Origin: Tetmemena sp. SeJ-2015
Taxonomy: Eukaryota; Ciliophora; Spirotrichea; Sporadotrichida; Oxytrichidae
Reading direction: 5' to 3'
Assembly: GCA_027382625.1 (NCBI GenBank)
Contig: JAJKFJ010011912.1
Span: 1 to 12,664, forward strand
Length of the DNA: 12,664 nt
Within the stretch, counting starts at the first letter, position 1. Each line of letters starts with the position of its first letter. This document shows, one piece after another, positions 9,101 to 12,664 of the stretch. The notes beneath the pieces are model-generated. The model saw only the letters and a program-made list of their open reading frames with translations, was not told where the DNA came from and ran no database searches. The position numbers and the translations under genes were made by a program.

Positions 9101-9352
9101 ATGCTGGTATCAATTTATTTTTAATATTGATTCTTAATTATCATGGAACAAATTGCTGGAAACGCGCCTTTATCAGAAGCAGATTTCTTTGGTGATTTCA
9201 ACAATAGCTAAGTTCAGGATTTAATATAGATCTATCTTTTATTTATCAAGGATGAAAAGAAGAAGGATAAGTAGCCGAAAGCGTCAAAAGACTAGAAGAA
9301 GGGCAAATTCGGAGGATTTGCAAACTTGAAAAACAATAATAAGAAGAAGTGA
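144..9352 (+). CDS. Gene A: RNF213-like RZ-finger E3 ubiquitin ligase, germline copy interrupted by about 42 IESs (5' end probably outside the window)
   Basis: TAA/TAG are read as Gln and TGA as stop. From the ATG at 396 to the TGA at 9350-9352, removal of 41 pointer-flanked IESs leaves 6066 nt, exactly 2022 codons, in one frame and linear order. Coding-like sequence continues upstream of 396 (144-227 and 360-395), so 396 is probably not the true start. Residues 1-1100 are mostly helical and unrecognised, with an acidic run at about 594-614. An RZ-type zinc finger occupies about 1107-1144. Some 870 residues after it show blocks like the E3 core of RNF213 (for example a Gly-x-Gly-x-x-Val-Glu-Tyr segment). 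The protein ends in a Lys-rich tail. RNF213-type proteins transfer ubiquitin through the RZ finger; the AAA+ domains are not in this window. The family call rests on remembered family patterns, not a search. Confidence 0.65.
228..359. other. IES 0, pointer TATG (132 bp), tentative
   Basis: TATG repeats at 224-227 and 356-359. Removal joins FYIIM to QSKQKQIYLL in frame and takes out TGA codons. This upstream join is less certain than the rest because the flanking MDSs are short. Confidence 0.4.
428..442. other. IES 1, pointer AATGCAT (15 bp)
   Basis: AATGCAT repeats at 421-427 and 436-442. Removal joins LKEC to IIDTDQ in frame. At 15 bp it is very small, so a coding tandem duplication is an alternative. 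Confidence 0.45.
556..651. other. IES 2, pointer TTTTAAT (96 bp)
   Basis: Seven-base repeat at 549-555 and 645-651. Removal joins CSHQFQ to YIEEAP in frame; the removed DNA is strongly AT-rich. Confidence 0.7.
732..838. other. IES 3, pointer GGAAAG (107 bp)
   Basis: GGAAAG repeats at 726-731 and 833-838. Removal joins KLFMGK to HSIFII and corrects the frame change between the two sides. Confidence 0.8.
865..910. other. IES 4, pointer AAGCT (46 bp), alternative joins possible
   Basis: AAGCT repeats at 860-864 and 906-910. Removal joins IFIIDK to LIYFII with the required frame change. The removed DNA is itself open in one frame, so the exact boundary is uncertain. Confidence 0.5.
1008..1121. 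other. IES 5, pointer ATAAA (114 bp)
   Basis: ATAAA repeats at 1003-1007 and 1117-1121. Removal joins KKDHYK to IPKLNT and removes a TGA at 1011. ATTTA at 986-990 and 1109-1113 would also keep the frame. Confidence 0.6.
1234..1276. other. IES 6, pointer AGCA (43 bp)
   Basis: AGCA repeats at 1230-1233 and 1273-1276. Removal joins MQQDIS to KLQENR and fixes the frame. Confidence 0.7.
1514..1569. other. IES 7, pointer TAATT (56 bp)
   Basis: TAATT repeats at 1509-1513 and 1565-1569. Removal joins AQHLQNN to FAHKIK and removes a pyrimidine run. TAG at 1490-1492 and 1549-1551 is an in-frame alternative. Confidence 0.6.
1677..1761. other. IES 8, pointer GAAAA (85 bp)
   Basis: GAAAA repeats at 1672-1676 and 1757-1761. 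Removal joins SYHIGK to EQGEWF and removes a TGA at 1743. Confidence 0.75.
1864..1904. other. IES 9, pointer TTAAC (41 bp)
   Basis: TTAAC repeats at 1859-1863 and 1900-1904. Removal joins YQEIFN to TSYQGP. The TGA at 1888, which looks like a gene end, lies inside this IES. Confidence 0.75.
1964..2112. other. IES 10, pointer CCTATTA (149 bp)
   Basis: Seven-base repeat at 1957-1963 and 2106-2112. Removal joins GDIKAY to QSSKLK and corrects the frame. The IES contains an ATG at 2087 that could be mistaken for a start. Confidence 0.8.
2162..2305. other. IES 11, pointer AAGCC (144 bp)
   Basis: AAGCC repeats at 2157-2161 and 2301-2305. Removal joins LQYIKA to FIRFAL and removes a TGA at 2174. Confidence 0.7.
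2421..2541. other. IES 12, pointer TTAG (121 bp)
   Basis: TTAG repeats at 2417-2420 and 2538-2541. Removal joins SSNCQL to DSIQRS, corrects the frame and removes a TGA at 2426. Confidence 0.6.
2702..2734. other. IES 13, pointer TTCAT (33 bp)
   Basis: TTCAT repeats at 2697-2701 and 2730-2734. Removal joins LKIFEF to MQGEEE. TATTC at 2689-2693 and 2728-2732 is a second in-frame choice. No stop forces this IES; the AT-rich core suggests it. Confidence 0.55.
2838..2856. other. IES 14, pointer TTTA (19 bp)
   Basis: TTTA repeats at 2834-2837 and 2853-2856. Removal joins TIYQIL to QQMTLP, correcting the frame and removing a TGA at 2850. Confidence 0.65.
2970..2992. other. IES 15, pointer GCTT (23 bp)
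   Basis: GCTT repeats at 2966-2969 and 2989-2992. Removal joins EFYQC to FQQNNE with the needed frame change. AGTTC at 2954-2958 and 3022-3026 is an alternative. Confidence 0.6.
3078..3111. other. IES 16, pointer GCATA (34 bp)
   Basis: GCATA repeats at 3073-3077 and 3107-3111. Removal joins ITEKGI to MELTTL and corrects the frame. Confidence 0.75.
3189..3230. other. IES 17, pointer TTATT (42 bp), contains an (AT)n run
   Basis: TTATT repeats at 3184-3188 and 3226-3230; ATG at 3193-3195 and 3235-3237 has the same spacing. Removal joins KRLTSLF to NMESPI and removes the TGA at 3223. An alternating TA run fills the middle. Confidence 0.65.
3231..4519 (+). CDS. Gene A, acidic linker and helical block preceding the RZ region
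   Basis: A 489-bp MDS (3231-3719) opens with NMESPIEKIEM and carries a Glu/Asp/Lys run at 3343-3405 (residues about 594-614 from Met-396), then a helical stretch with RIVWEFIYSYLEDEF and LLAHGIVRKMIQQAH. Five shorter MDSs follow up to IES 23, with readable segments such as FLLELDVESPFTIIV, EEIESLSQANNQF, YSRVVLNEAASRM and HPIIDAIDAYMQ. The acidic run is probably a flexible linker. The ATG at 3235 could be mistaken for a gene start, but the frame upstream (up to 3188) joins it through a pointer, so I treat it as internal. Confidence 0.65.
3720..3776. other. IES 18, pointer AAAAT (57 bp)
   Basis: AAAAT repeats at 3715-3719 and 3772-3776, inside a longer near-repeat GAAGAAAA. Removal joins IQQFRRK to IAKELI and removes the TGA at 3760. 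Confidence 0.65.
3845..3889. other. IES 19, pointer AGTTTG (45 bp)
   Basis: AGTTTG repeats at 3839-3844 and 3884-3889. Removal joins FFFREF to DNNFIS and removes the TGA at 3877. Confidence 0.75.
3986..4002. other. IES 20, pointer AGTTA (17 bp)
   Basis: AGTTA repeats at 3981-3985 and 3998-4002. Removal joins DIIGEV to IQEEIE and makes the frame change that the downstream coding needs. Confidence 0.7.
4152..4262. other. IES 21, pointer TCTAA (111 bp)
   Basis: TCTAA repeats at 4147-4151 and 4258-4262. Removal joins NPLLQ to EIFVLQ. The removed DNA is open in frame but strongly AT-rich. Confidence 0.65.
4378..4414. other. IES 22, pointer GGATGA (37 bp)
   Basis: GGATGA repeats at 4372-4377 and 4409-4414. 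Removal joins AASRM to MLAFQQ and corrects the frame. Confidence 0.8.
4486..4519. other. IES 23, pointer CAG (34 bp)
   Basis: CAG repeats at 4483-4485 and 4517-4519. Removal joins DAYMQ to EEKVKP with the right frame change and takes out a TGA at 4513. The pointer is short; CTTAT at 4489 and 4496 would also restore the frame by a 7-base removal. Confidence 0.5.
4517..5212 (+). CDS. Gene A, long MDS leading into the RZ finger
   Basis: This is an uninterrupted MDS of about 696 bp and the longest in gene A. It reads EEKVKPFIMYLFKQLI through to FARYACVACGEQSFF. The approach to the zinc finger (GQMFLPFIVNSRYDLQYYFY, then ENFARYAC) resembles the segment that precedes the RZ finger in RNF213-type ligases, where a Phe-Leu-Pro motif and an aromatic residue lead into the first Cys. 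Cys-1107 and Cys-1110 (5183-5185 and 5192-5194) form the first half of the zinc site. Confidence 0.75.
5213..5458. other. IES 24, T-run pointer (246 bp), inside the RZ finger
   Basis: T-runs at 5206-5212 and 5453-5459 serve as pointer; the exact register can slide, but a multiple of three is required. Removal joins ACGEQSFF to QDCGAL, which gives RZ-finger spacing. Confidence 0.6.
5459..6738 (+). CDS. Gene A, segments completing the RZ finger and the helical region after it
   Basis: MDSs 5459-5529, 5574-5656, 5675-5790, 5829-5948, 6069-6379 and 6406-6738. They read from DCGALSNHRSANQQ and CNGCDQRVGF through SYISQDPEIYDIVTVRGL, IARCIGQIIMHLMVLGAHLL, DRLKLFIYEDILSYV, FQAQCLPRFDDNFVEFF and LELPRIKRISPERDS. 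The helical Gly-Ala-His-Leu-Leu segment shortly after the finger has a counterpart in RNF213-type proteins, where a leucine-rich helix follows the RZ motif. A TGA at 5668, one at 5791 and one at 6411 all fall inside IESs. Confidence 0.7.
5530..5573. other. IES 25, pointer TTTAA (44 bp), inside the RZ finger
   Basis: TTTAA repeats at 5525-5529 and 5569-5573. Removal joins GGTKFK to CNGCDQ and corrects the frame. Confidence 0.8.
5657..5674. other. IES 26, pointer AATT (18 bp)
   Basis: AATT repeats at 5653-5656 and 5671-5674. Removal joins RGKNKGN to FNPENE and removes a TGA at 5668 that otherwise breaks a continuous frame. Confidence 0.75.
5791..5828. other. IES 27, pointer TTATG (38 bp)
   Basis: TTATG repeats at 5786-5790 and 5824-5828. 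Removal joins GQIIM to HLMVLG, corrects the frame and removes the TGA at 5791. Confidence 0.8.
5949..6068. other. IES 28, pointer TCTCAA (120 bp)
   Basis: TCTCAA repeats at 5943-5948 and 6063-6068. Removal joins RAEYSQ to AFLIKT in frame; the removed DNA is AT-rich and gives a low-complexity translation. Confidence 0.75.
6380..6405. other. IES 29, pointer TATAC (26 bp)
   Basis: TATAC repeats at 6375-6379 and 6401-6405. Removal joins TQLNYT to LMRLKL and changes frame, avoiding the TGA at 6411. Confidence 0.75.
6739..6779. other. IES 30, pointer GTCTA (41 bp)
   Basis: GTCTA repeats at 6734-6738 and 6775-6779. Removal joins HHLLRV to QGSITL and removes the TGA at 6752. Confidence 0.8.
6780..8565 (+). 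CDS. Gene A, E3-core-like C-terminal region
   Basis: About ten MDSs with the best family resemblance outside the RZ finger: ITLRRFEQYLNSNESEQ, QNLETLSCLKDFIEWLRYFM, FTKFSYAWNKVNE, FLCFTNEKKDQLGIYYF, LCNMQNTFLAAISQLEG, INKLRFGEGRNVEYNIAKLS, SESVPQSVF and LQTTLNFIQQTKGS. In RNF213-type ligases the same order is seen: a segment about a minimal binding element, then Asp-Glu-Lys-Asp-x-Gly-Leu, then Leu-Gln-Asn, then Tyr-Gly-x-Gly-x-x-Val-Glu-Tyr, then a Val-Pro-Gln block. I recall this order from the family and could not align it. Confidence 0.65.
6850..6883. other. IES 31, pointer TTTCCTT (34 bp)
   Basis: Seven-base repeat at 6843-6849 and 6877-6883. Removal joins EQGNFL to LRIVTQ and removes a TGA at 6850. 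Confidence 0.8.
7032..7330. other. IES 32, pointer AATT (299 bp), the largest in gene A
   Basis: AATT repeats at 7028-7031 and 7327-7330. Removal joins KTNIN to QTMEAF and corrects the frame. GAAGAT at 6992 and 7312 would leave a TGA and is rejected. I see no gene or structure inside the 299 bp. Confidence 0.6.
7433..7449. other. IES 33, pointer AGTGG (17 bp)
   Basis: AGTGG repeats at 7428-7432 and 7445-7449. Removal joins EIQKV to DANSKF and changes frame. Confidence 0.7.
7489..7520. other. IES 34, pointer AATG (32 bp)
   Basis: AATG repeats at 7485-7488 and 7517-7520. Removal joins FLCFTN to EKKDQL, giving a segment that fits the RNF213 family pattern, and changes frame. Confidence 0.75.
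7551..7627. other. IES 35, pointer CTATT (77 bp)
   Basis: CTATT repeats at 7546-7550 and 7623-7627. Removal joins LGIYY to FYLMQY and leads into YLCNMQNTFL. A longer repeat TATATTT gives the wrong frame for that segment. Confidence 0.65.
7724..7998. other. IES 36, pointer AGAAA (275 bp)
   Basis: AGAAA repeats at 7719-7723 and 7994-7998. Removal joins ENQLE to RGVNFT with the right frame change. TATAA at 7696-7700 and 7989-7993 is an alternative. The interior is AT-rich with no feature I can name. Confidence 0.55.
8133..8155. other. IES 37, pointer GGAATAT (23 bp)
   Basis: Seven-base repeat at 8126-8132 and 8149-8155. Removal joins GRNVEY to NIAKLS and changes frame. Confidence 0.8.
8257..8288. 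other. IES 38, pointer TTGA (32 bp)
   Basis: TTGA repeats at 8253-8256 and 8285-8288. Removal joins SFTF to ENLTNP and changes frame; the removed DNA is nearly all A and T. Confidence 0.7.
8471..8513. other. IES 39, pointer ATATGA (43 bp)
   Basis: ATATGA repeats at 8465-8470 and 8508-8513. Removal joins GSVNM to KNFKIQ and changes frame. Confidence 0.75.
8566..8591. other. IES 40, pointer TTCA (26 bp)
   Basis: TTCA repeats at 8562-8565 and 8588-8591. Removal joins EGIEL to QHVLHF and restores the frame that runs on to 9112. Confidence 0.7.
8592..9352 (+). CDS. Gene A, C-terminal helical domain, coiled coil and Lys-rich tail with TGA stop
   Basis: The MDS 8592-9112 reads HVLHFYEQVEDSLQSRL, YELEILTRIIETYPEKLP and LKLFPYIFKFMKEFFDDF, then a charged stretch LTNKELEEEESKLKKEQ that may form a coiled coil. 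After IES 41 the last MDS (9144-9352) reads EQIAGNAPLSEADFFGDF and ends in a Lys-rich tail, KDEKKKDKQPKASKDQKKGK, closed by TGA at 9350-9352. The tail probably marks the real end of the protein. TAA/TAG codons inside it are Gln. Confidence 0.75.
9113..9143. other. IES 41, pointer TATCA (31 bp)
   Basis: TATCA repeats at 9108-9112 and 9139-9143. Removal joins EDAGI to MEQIAG and changes frame, leading to the final TGA. The ATG at 9143 is therefore internal. Confidence 0.8.
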
Positions 9353-9549
9353 AAGGATTGCAATATCTCTCTCACTCTCTATCTACATTTATATTATCTT
9401 TATTAAAATTTATCTAATTATTTCCCTCTCTTATCCTTTTCTTAGAATTGATAAGGTAAATATTTTTTAATTTAGAGGGCGATCAAAATACAAATATAAG
9501 TCAAAGCTTGAATATTCAAATTTAAAGTCAAAGAGCCAAGGCCTTGTTT
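9353..9549. other. Gap between gene A and gene B
   Basis: After the TGA of gene A comes a pyrimidine-rich stretch (about 9366-9385), then AT-rich DNA. In a hypotrich this would hold the 3' trailer of gene A, the two telomere-addition sites and the leader of gene B, if the genes lie on separate macronuclear chromosomes. No sequence mark of those sites is recognisable to me. One frame is open through the whole gap (no TGA), so an additional upstream part of gene B cannot be excluded. Confidence 0.45.
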
Positions 9550-12500
9550 ATGAGCATATTGAATATTTTCCATTAATATTACTAGCCTATTAACTTATTG
9601 CTGCTTGATCCACTGTCACAATGAGCTCGTCTAATTATAAACGATTGTTGAGTGTGTAGTGTCTATGGGGGAGAGATGTTGCCAGAATCTTTGGAGTTAT
9701 AATAAAGCTAATTGTATCCACTGATCAGCAAGCGGGTCCTCCAAACCTTTGATGCTCTAGCGCGATATATTCTTTGACTTGGGAAGTTTAATTTTATCTT
9801 TGAGATGCAATTCTTTATGATACCTGATGGAGGACGTTGCTCCTCAGTTGCCACAAGTAGATGGAGTGGGATTGAGTGAGGGATTCATGGTTATATAATT
9901 ATATTATTATTAGCCAGCTTTTATTTATTGAACTTAAGATAGGATTAGCATTGCCCAGCTATCGCTCCTGAAATGCCCAAACATTATTATAAGAGTACTG
10001 CACTATTCATCTTGCTCTAGTTCACTCATTCAAAATGTCTGGCAGCATTTCTATCAGAGGTGACTAAGATATTCCTCTAAGACTCTCCTAGGTGGGGCAA
10101 AAAGGTATTAAGACTGATAGGTTAATAATTAAGAAGCAATTAAGTGTTATTTAAGATTAATTAAGACTCTATAATTATTTAATAAGAATCGACCGCGCAA
10201 ATAATTTAGATGAGCGCCAAAAACGAGGAGGTTAAAGTAGAGACTGCAAGTCTTATTGCTTAGAAGCCTTTCAAAGACCAGCAAATCGAAGAGTTTGATG
10301 TTCCTGATATAGTCCCTCGAGTTGAGGATGCACAATGGAGAATTCAAAGTGGCGGCGGAGAAATCGATTAAGCTGAGGACTTGAACGAAAGGATCTTGAG
10401 AAAGAGAGGTAGGAAGCCTTAATATAAAGATGCCGAGCATCCTGAACTCATAGACAAAGCAAAGATGATCCTTCCCTCTCACGATTATGACATAGATGCT
10501 CTCTTGAGCTTAGATGAATTCAAGCCTTTGAAAAATTCTAGAGACCTTCCAAGATTTGTCAGCAAATATATTCTCAACAAGACTGCTAAGCTAGGTCCAA
10601 AGTCTATGGTGGGTCCTTCGATAGATGGGCGTGCAACTCCGAGTAGAGTGGTGCTAGATCTCGGGCAGCTTTCACAATCATATGTGCCATTTCAAAAATA
10701 GATTGCCTAGAACCCTCAAGCTAACTTCTCCCTGACACCTTAGGCTAACTACGGAGCGAAGATATCATCCGAGGTAACTTCGAATTACCTGAGAGAATAT
10801 ATGCTATTAAGGCCTTTTGAAAGGTATTAGTTTTTAGAAAAGATGTGCGAGAGAAACAGCTAAAGCTTGTTATAGTTTCTCATAAACCTTAAGACTACTT
10901 GCTCATCTAACTTTTACGAGGGAATGTTCGGGCTCATACATGAGTTGAATGTGAATTCAGTACTAGATCTCTAAATTAAAACGAGACTCTTTGTTCAATC
11001 TCTCCTCTACTATAGAGATGAGATAATTGTAGTCGAAGAATCGTTATTACAGAACGCAATGACTCTGCTCGCACTCAGGCCTAATTCAGAGTAGACTCTT
11101 GGCCTCGCCAATTATGTATTTATAAATGAGATCGAAAGCTTCTCAAATCTTTAAGAGCAACTTGTTCTCCTCGACAGTAAAAACATGGGCATCATTCCTT
11201 TAATGGTTGGCACATTCGCCTCTTACAAAATAGATCCATAAGTGATTAGGCTCCTTCCTAATACCTTGCAATGCTTGAACAAACCATTTATACAGATCCT
11301 CAAATAGGACTGTGGCTTAAGGTTAATTCGAGAGATTCCAATAAATCTTGTTGGAGATTATGTTTAGATTTGCGCATTGTGCCAAGCTAAGTGCTATATG
11401 GATCTGGATTAGATGGCCTCATAAATATCTGAGATATTCATAAGGCGATGGGACTATCTTGATCAAGCTGATTTCAGCCTTTTAATTGCTCAGCTTTCAG
11501 TGGAGCTTAAAGAGAGAAATCAAAACTGGCTATCAAAGGTTTCAGAAATACTTAAAGTAGTAAGCCAAGTAGTAAGTCTCTAGATTGAAAAAGGGATAAG
11601 GAATAGGCCTGATATTATAGCTGATTTGATAAACCTCAACTAGCAATCAATCAAGCAACTCTTCAAACGGCCTAAGCTTGTAGAAGATTTCTCAAGCACT
11701 CAGTTTTATAAATTGATAGGCAAGTTTAAGAAACTAAACAAAGACAACAAAGTCATAGAAGAATTTTGCTACAATCTCCAAGACAGCACTGCTTAGTGGC
11801 AAGCAAGCTTTATCGATATCGAAAAAATAATGGGGTTCAACTTCCTTTCACTCTAGAAACTGTGCATAAATTTCCTCACCAAACTGAAGGATCACTTTTC
11901 TTTCTCAAATTTTGGGATTGGAAATGGAAAGACTTTAATATGCTCTGTTATTGCACTTATCATTGCCAAGGAAGAACAGCGCCAGGTCATCGTGCTCGGA
12001 AAGAATGACTATTTAGTTCTTAGAGATGAAAAGCGATTCTAATAATTGATGGTGTCTCAAGGGATAAATTCAAACCTGAACTAATATGAGTCAAGACCTG
12101 GTGTCTATTATATGACATAGAAATACTTTGATGGGCTCAAAGGGGACAGATCTTTTGAAAAGTTCCTTAAATAATCAACGCTCATTATAGACGAATACGA
12201 TTGGATTATTTTTGAAGGTGCTCCAAACTTGATGTACGAAGAAATACTTTAAGTAAAAAAAGCGGAGAGAGTAATTGGCCTCTCGGGATCATCATTATCT
12301 CTCAAAGAGAGAAACTGTTTGGAAGCAGGTTTTCAGACACAAGAAATTATGTTTCCATCAATATCTTCTCTCTGCTAAGATAAAAAGTTCCATCTGCCAG
12401 ATATCCTGATGAATGGAACTCAGCTCGAGTATTGCAAATCACTATTTGATCTATGCTTGAAGTAAACTCTTTTAACACCAGTCATCATTGTGCCAGGAGG

Positions 12501-12664
12501 CACCTACCAGATGATTGAACAGCACTTTAAGAAATTCAAAGAAATTGAATCCTTCTCAATGAAAGGAGTGAAGGGCTCCAAGGTGGATGCTTATTTTGAG
12601 GGAAAATTCAATGTCAAAAATCAAAACAAGAGGTACGGAGTTTTTCTTCTCTCCGAGCTATAAG
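9550..12664 (+). CDS. Gene B: SecA-like DEAD-motor ATPase, partial (continues past the right edge)
   Basis: TAA/TAG are Gln. After IESs B2-B4 the frame runs into a 2.5 kb open stretch (10166-12664) with no TGA and 30 TAA/TAG codons after 10210. The N-terminal part reads SKRVLQTFDALARY, LMEDVAPQLPQVDGVGL and CLAAFLSEVTKIFLQD and is unrecognised. The motor part carries Walker A GNGKT (11920-11934), NDYLVLRD (12004-12027), Walker B LIIDEYD (12181-12201), GLSGSS (12283-12300), in the place of the SecA TGT motif, and PVIIVPGG (12478-12501). These sit in SecA order. SecA drives protein export in bacteria and plastids; a nuclear ciliate homologue without organelle context has an unknown role. The start is uncertain: ATG 9550 (if insertion B1 is an IES) or ATG 9676. 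The C-terminal motor half lies beyond the window. Confidence 0.7.
9616..9723. other. Candidate IES B1, pointer ATCCACTG (108 bp), doubtful
   Basis: An 8-base repeat at 9608-9615 and 9716-9723 flanks 108 bp. Removal joins LLLLDP to LISKRV in frame and removes two TGA codons. The interval is much less AT-rich than other IESs and its end is open (MLPESLELQQSQLYP from ATG 9676), so it may instead contain the true 5' end of gene B. Confidence 0.35.
9768..9822. other. IES B2, pointer GATA (55 bp)
   Basis: GATA repeats at 9764-9767 and 9819-9822. Removal joins DALARY to LMEDVA, corrects the frame and removes the TGA at 9775. Confidence 0.7.
9876..9931. other. IES B3, pointer ATTGA (56 bp)
   Basis: ATTGA repeats at 9871-9875 and 9927-9931. 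Removal joins DGVGL to NLRQDQ and puts the upstream block in the frame of the SecA-like motor. Confidence 0.75.
10145..10165. other. IES B4, pointer AATTAAG (21 bp)
   Basis: AATTAAG occurs three times, at 10127-10133, 10138-10144 and 10159-10165. Removal between the last two joins LRSNQ to DSIIIQ in frame. No stop forces it, so this short AT-rich piece could also be retained. Confidence 0.5.
11914..12501 (+). other. SecA-type nucleotide-binding motor core of gene B
   Basis: Ordered motifs: Gly-Ile-Gly-Asn-Gly-Lys-Thr (P-loop), then Val-Ile-Val-Leu-Gly-Lys-Asn-Asp-Tyr-Leu ending in Arg-Asp (SecA shows Val-Asn-Asp-Tyr-Leu-Ala with Arg-Asp here), Tyr-Phe-Asp-Gly-Leu, then Asp-Glu-Tyr-Asp in Walker B, and Gly-Leu-Ser-Gly-Ser where SecA has a Thr-Gly-Thr turn. 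The P-loop Lys and the Walker B Asp-Glu are present, so ATPase activity is plausible. A DEAD-box RNA helicase is less likely because of the NDYL-RD motif. Confidence 0.65.

Noticed and set aside
9621..9752. Plus-strand 43-residue frame from ATG 9621 (MSSSNYKRLLSV)
   Set aside because: It ends at once in TGA and is not in the frame that leads to LQTFDALARY; kept only as a weak alternative.
9440..10029. Minus-strand frames, including one starting MSELEQDEQCS and long open stretches
   Set aside because: They looked protein-like at first, but the plus strand joins through pointers GATA and ATTGA straight into the SecA-like frame, explaining the same DNA better.
1..12664. Euplotes or an organism with the standard code
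   Set aside because: TGA acts as stop, not Cys, and TAA/TAG occur throughout clear coding as Gln.
1..12664. Scrambled MDS order, tRNA or rRNA genes, CRISPR arrays
   Set aside because: All segments join in linear order on the plus strand, and no such RNA or repeat array was seen.

Overview
The window reads as germline (micronuclear) DNA of a ciliate, most likely a hypotrich/spirotrich of the Oxytricha-Stylonychia type. Three things point there. Long open frames appear only if TAA and TAG are read as Gln and TGA is the sole stop (30 in-frame TAA/TAG occur in the last 2.45 kb alone). A G4T4G4T3 telomere-type repeat lies inside the sequence at 112-126. The coding sequence is cut into segments separated by short AT-rich stretches, each flanked by a 3-8 bp direct repeat, which is the layout of macronuclear-destined segments (MDS), internal eliminated sequences (IES) and pointers. 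All joins described here were worked out by hand from the sequence; no macronuclear reference was available.

Layout. Positions 1-123 are a non-coding AT-rich flank ending in the telomeric repeat, possibly a transposon end. Gene A runs from about 144 to 9352 on the + strand. I can place 41 IESs between the ATG at 396 and the TGA at 9350 (15-299 bp, median 42 bp, about 2.9 kb in total), plus one likely IES upstream. Removing one pointer copy plus the intervening DNA at each leaves a single in-order frame of 6066 nt (2021 residues after Met-396), and coding probably continues left out of the window. The order is linear, not scrambled. Positions 9353 to about 9549/9675 form a gap between genes. 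Gene B runs from about 9550 or 9676 to beyond the right edge. It has three clear IESs near its 5' end, one doubtful one, and then a 2.5 kb IES-free segment.

Functions. Gene A resembles the C-terminal E3 part of RNF213-type giant ubiquitin ligases: an RZ-type zinc finger (Cys 1107, 1110, 1119, 1141 and 1144, counted from Met-396) followed by a long helical E3-core-like region and a Lys-rich tail. No AAA+ domain or RING finger is visible in the window. Gene B encodes a SecA-like DEAD motor (Walker A GNGKT, an NDYL-RD motif, Walker B LIIDEYD), unusual for a non-plastid eukaryotic gene, and is cut off by the right edge. Nothing in the sequence links the two genes functionally beyond being neighbours in the germline.
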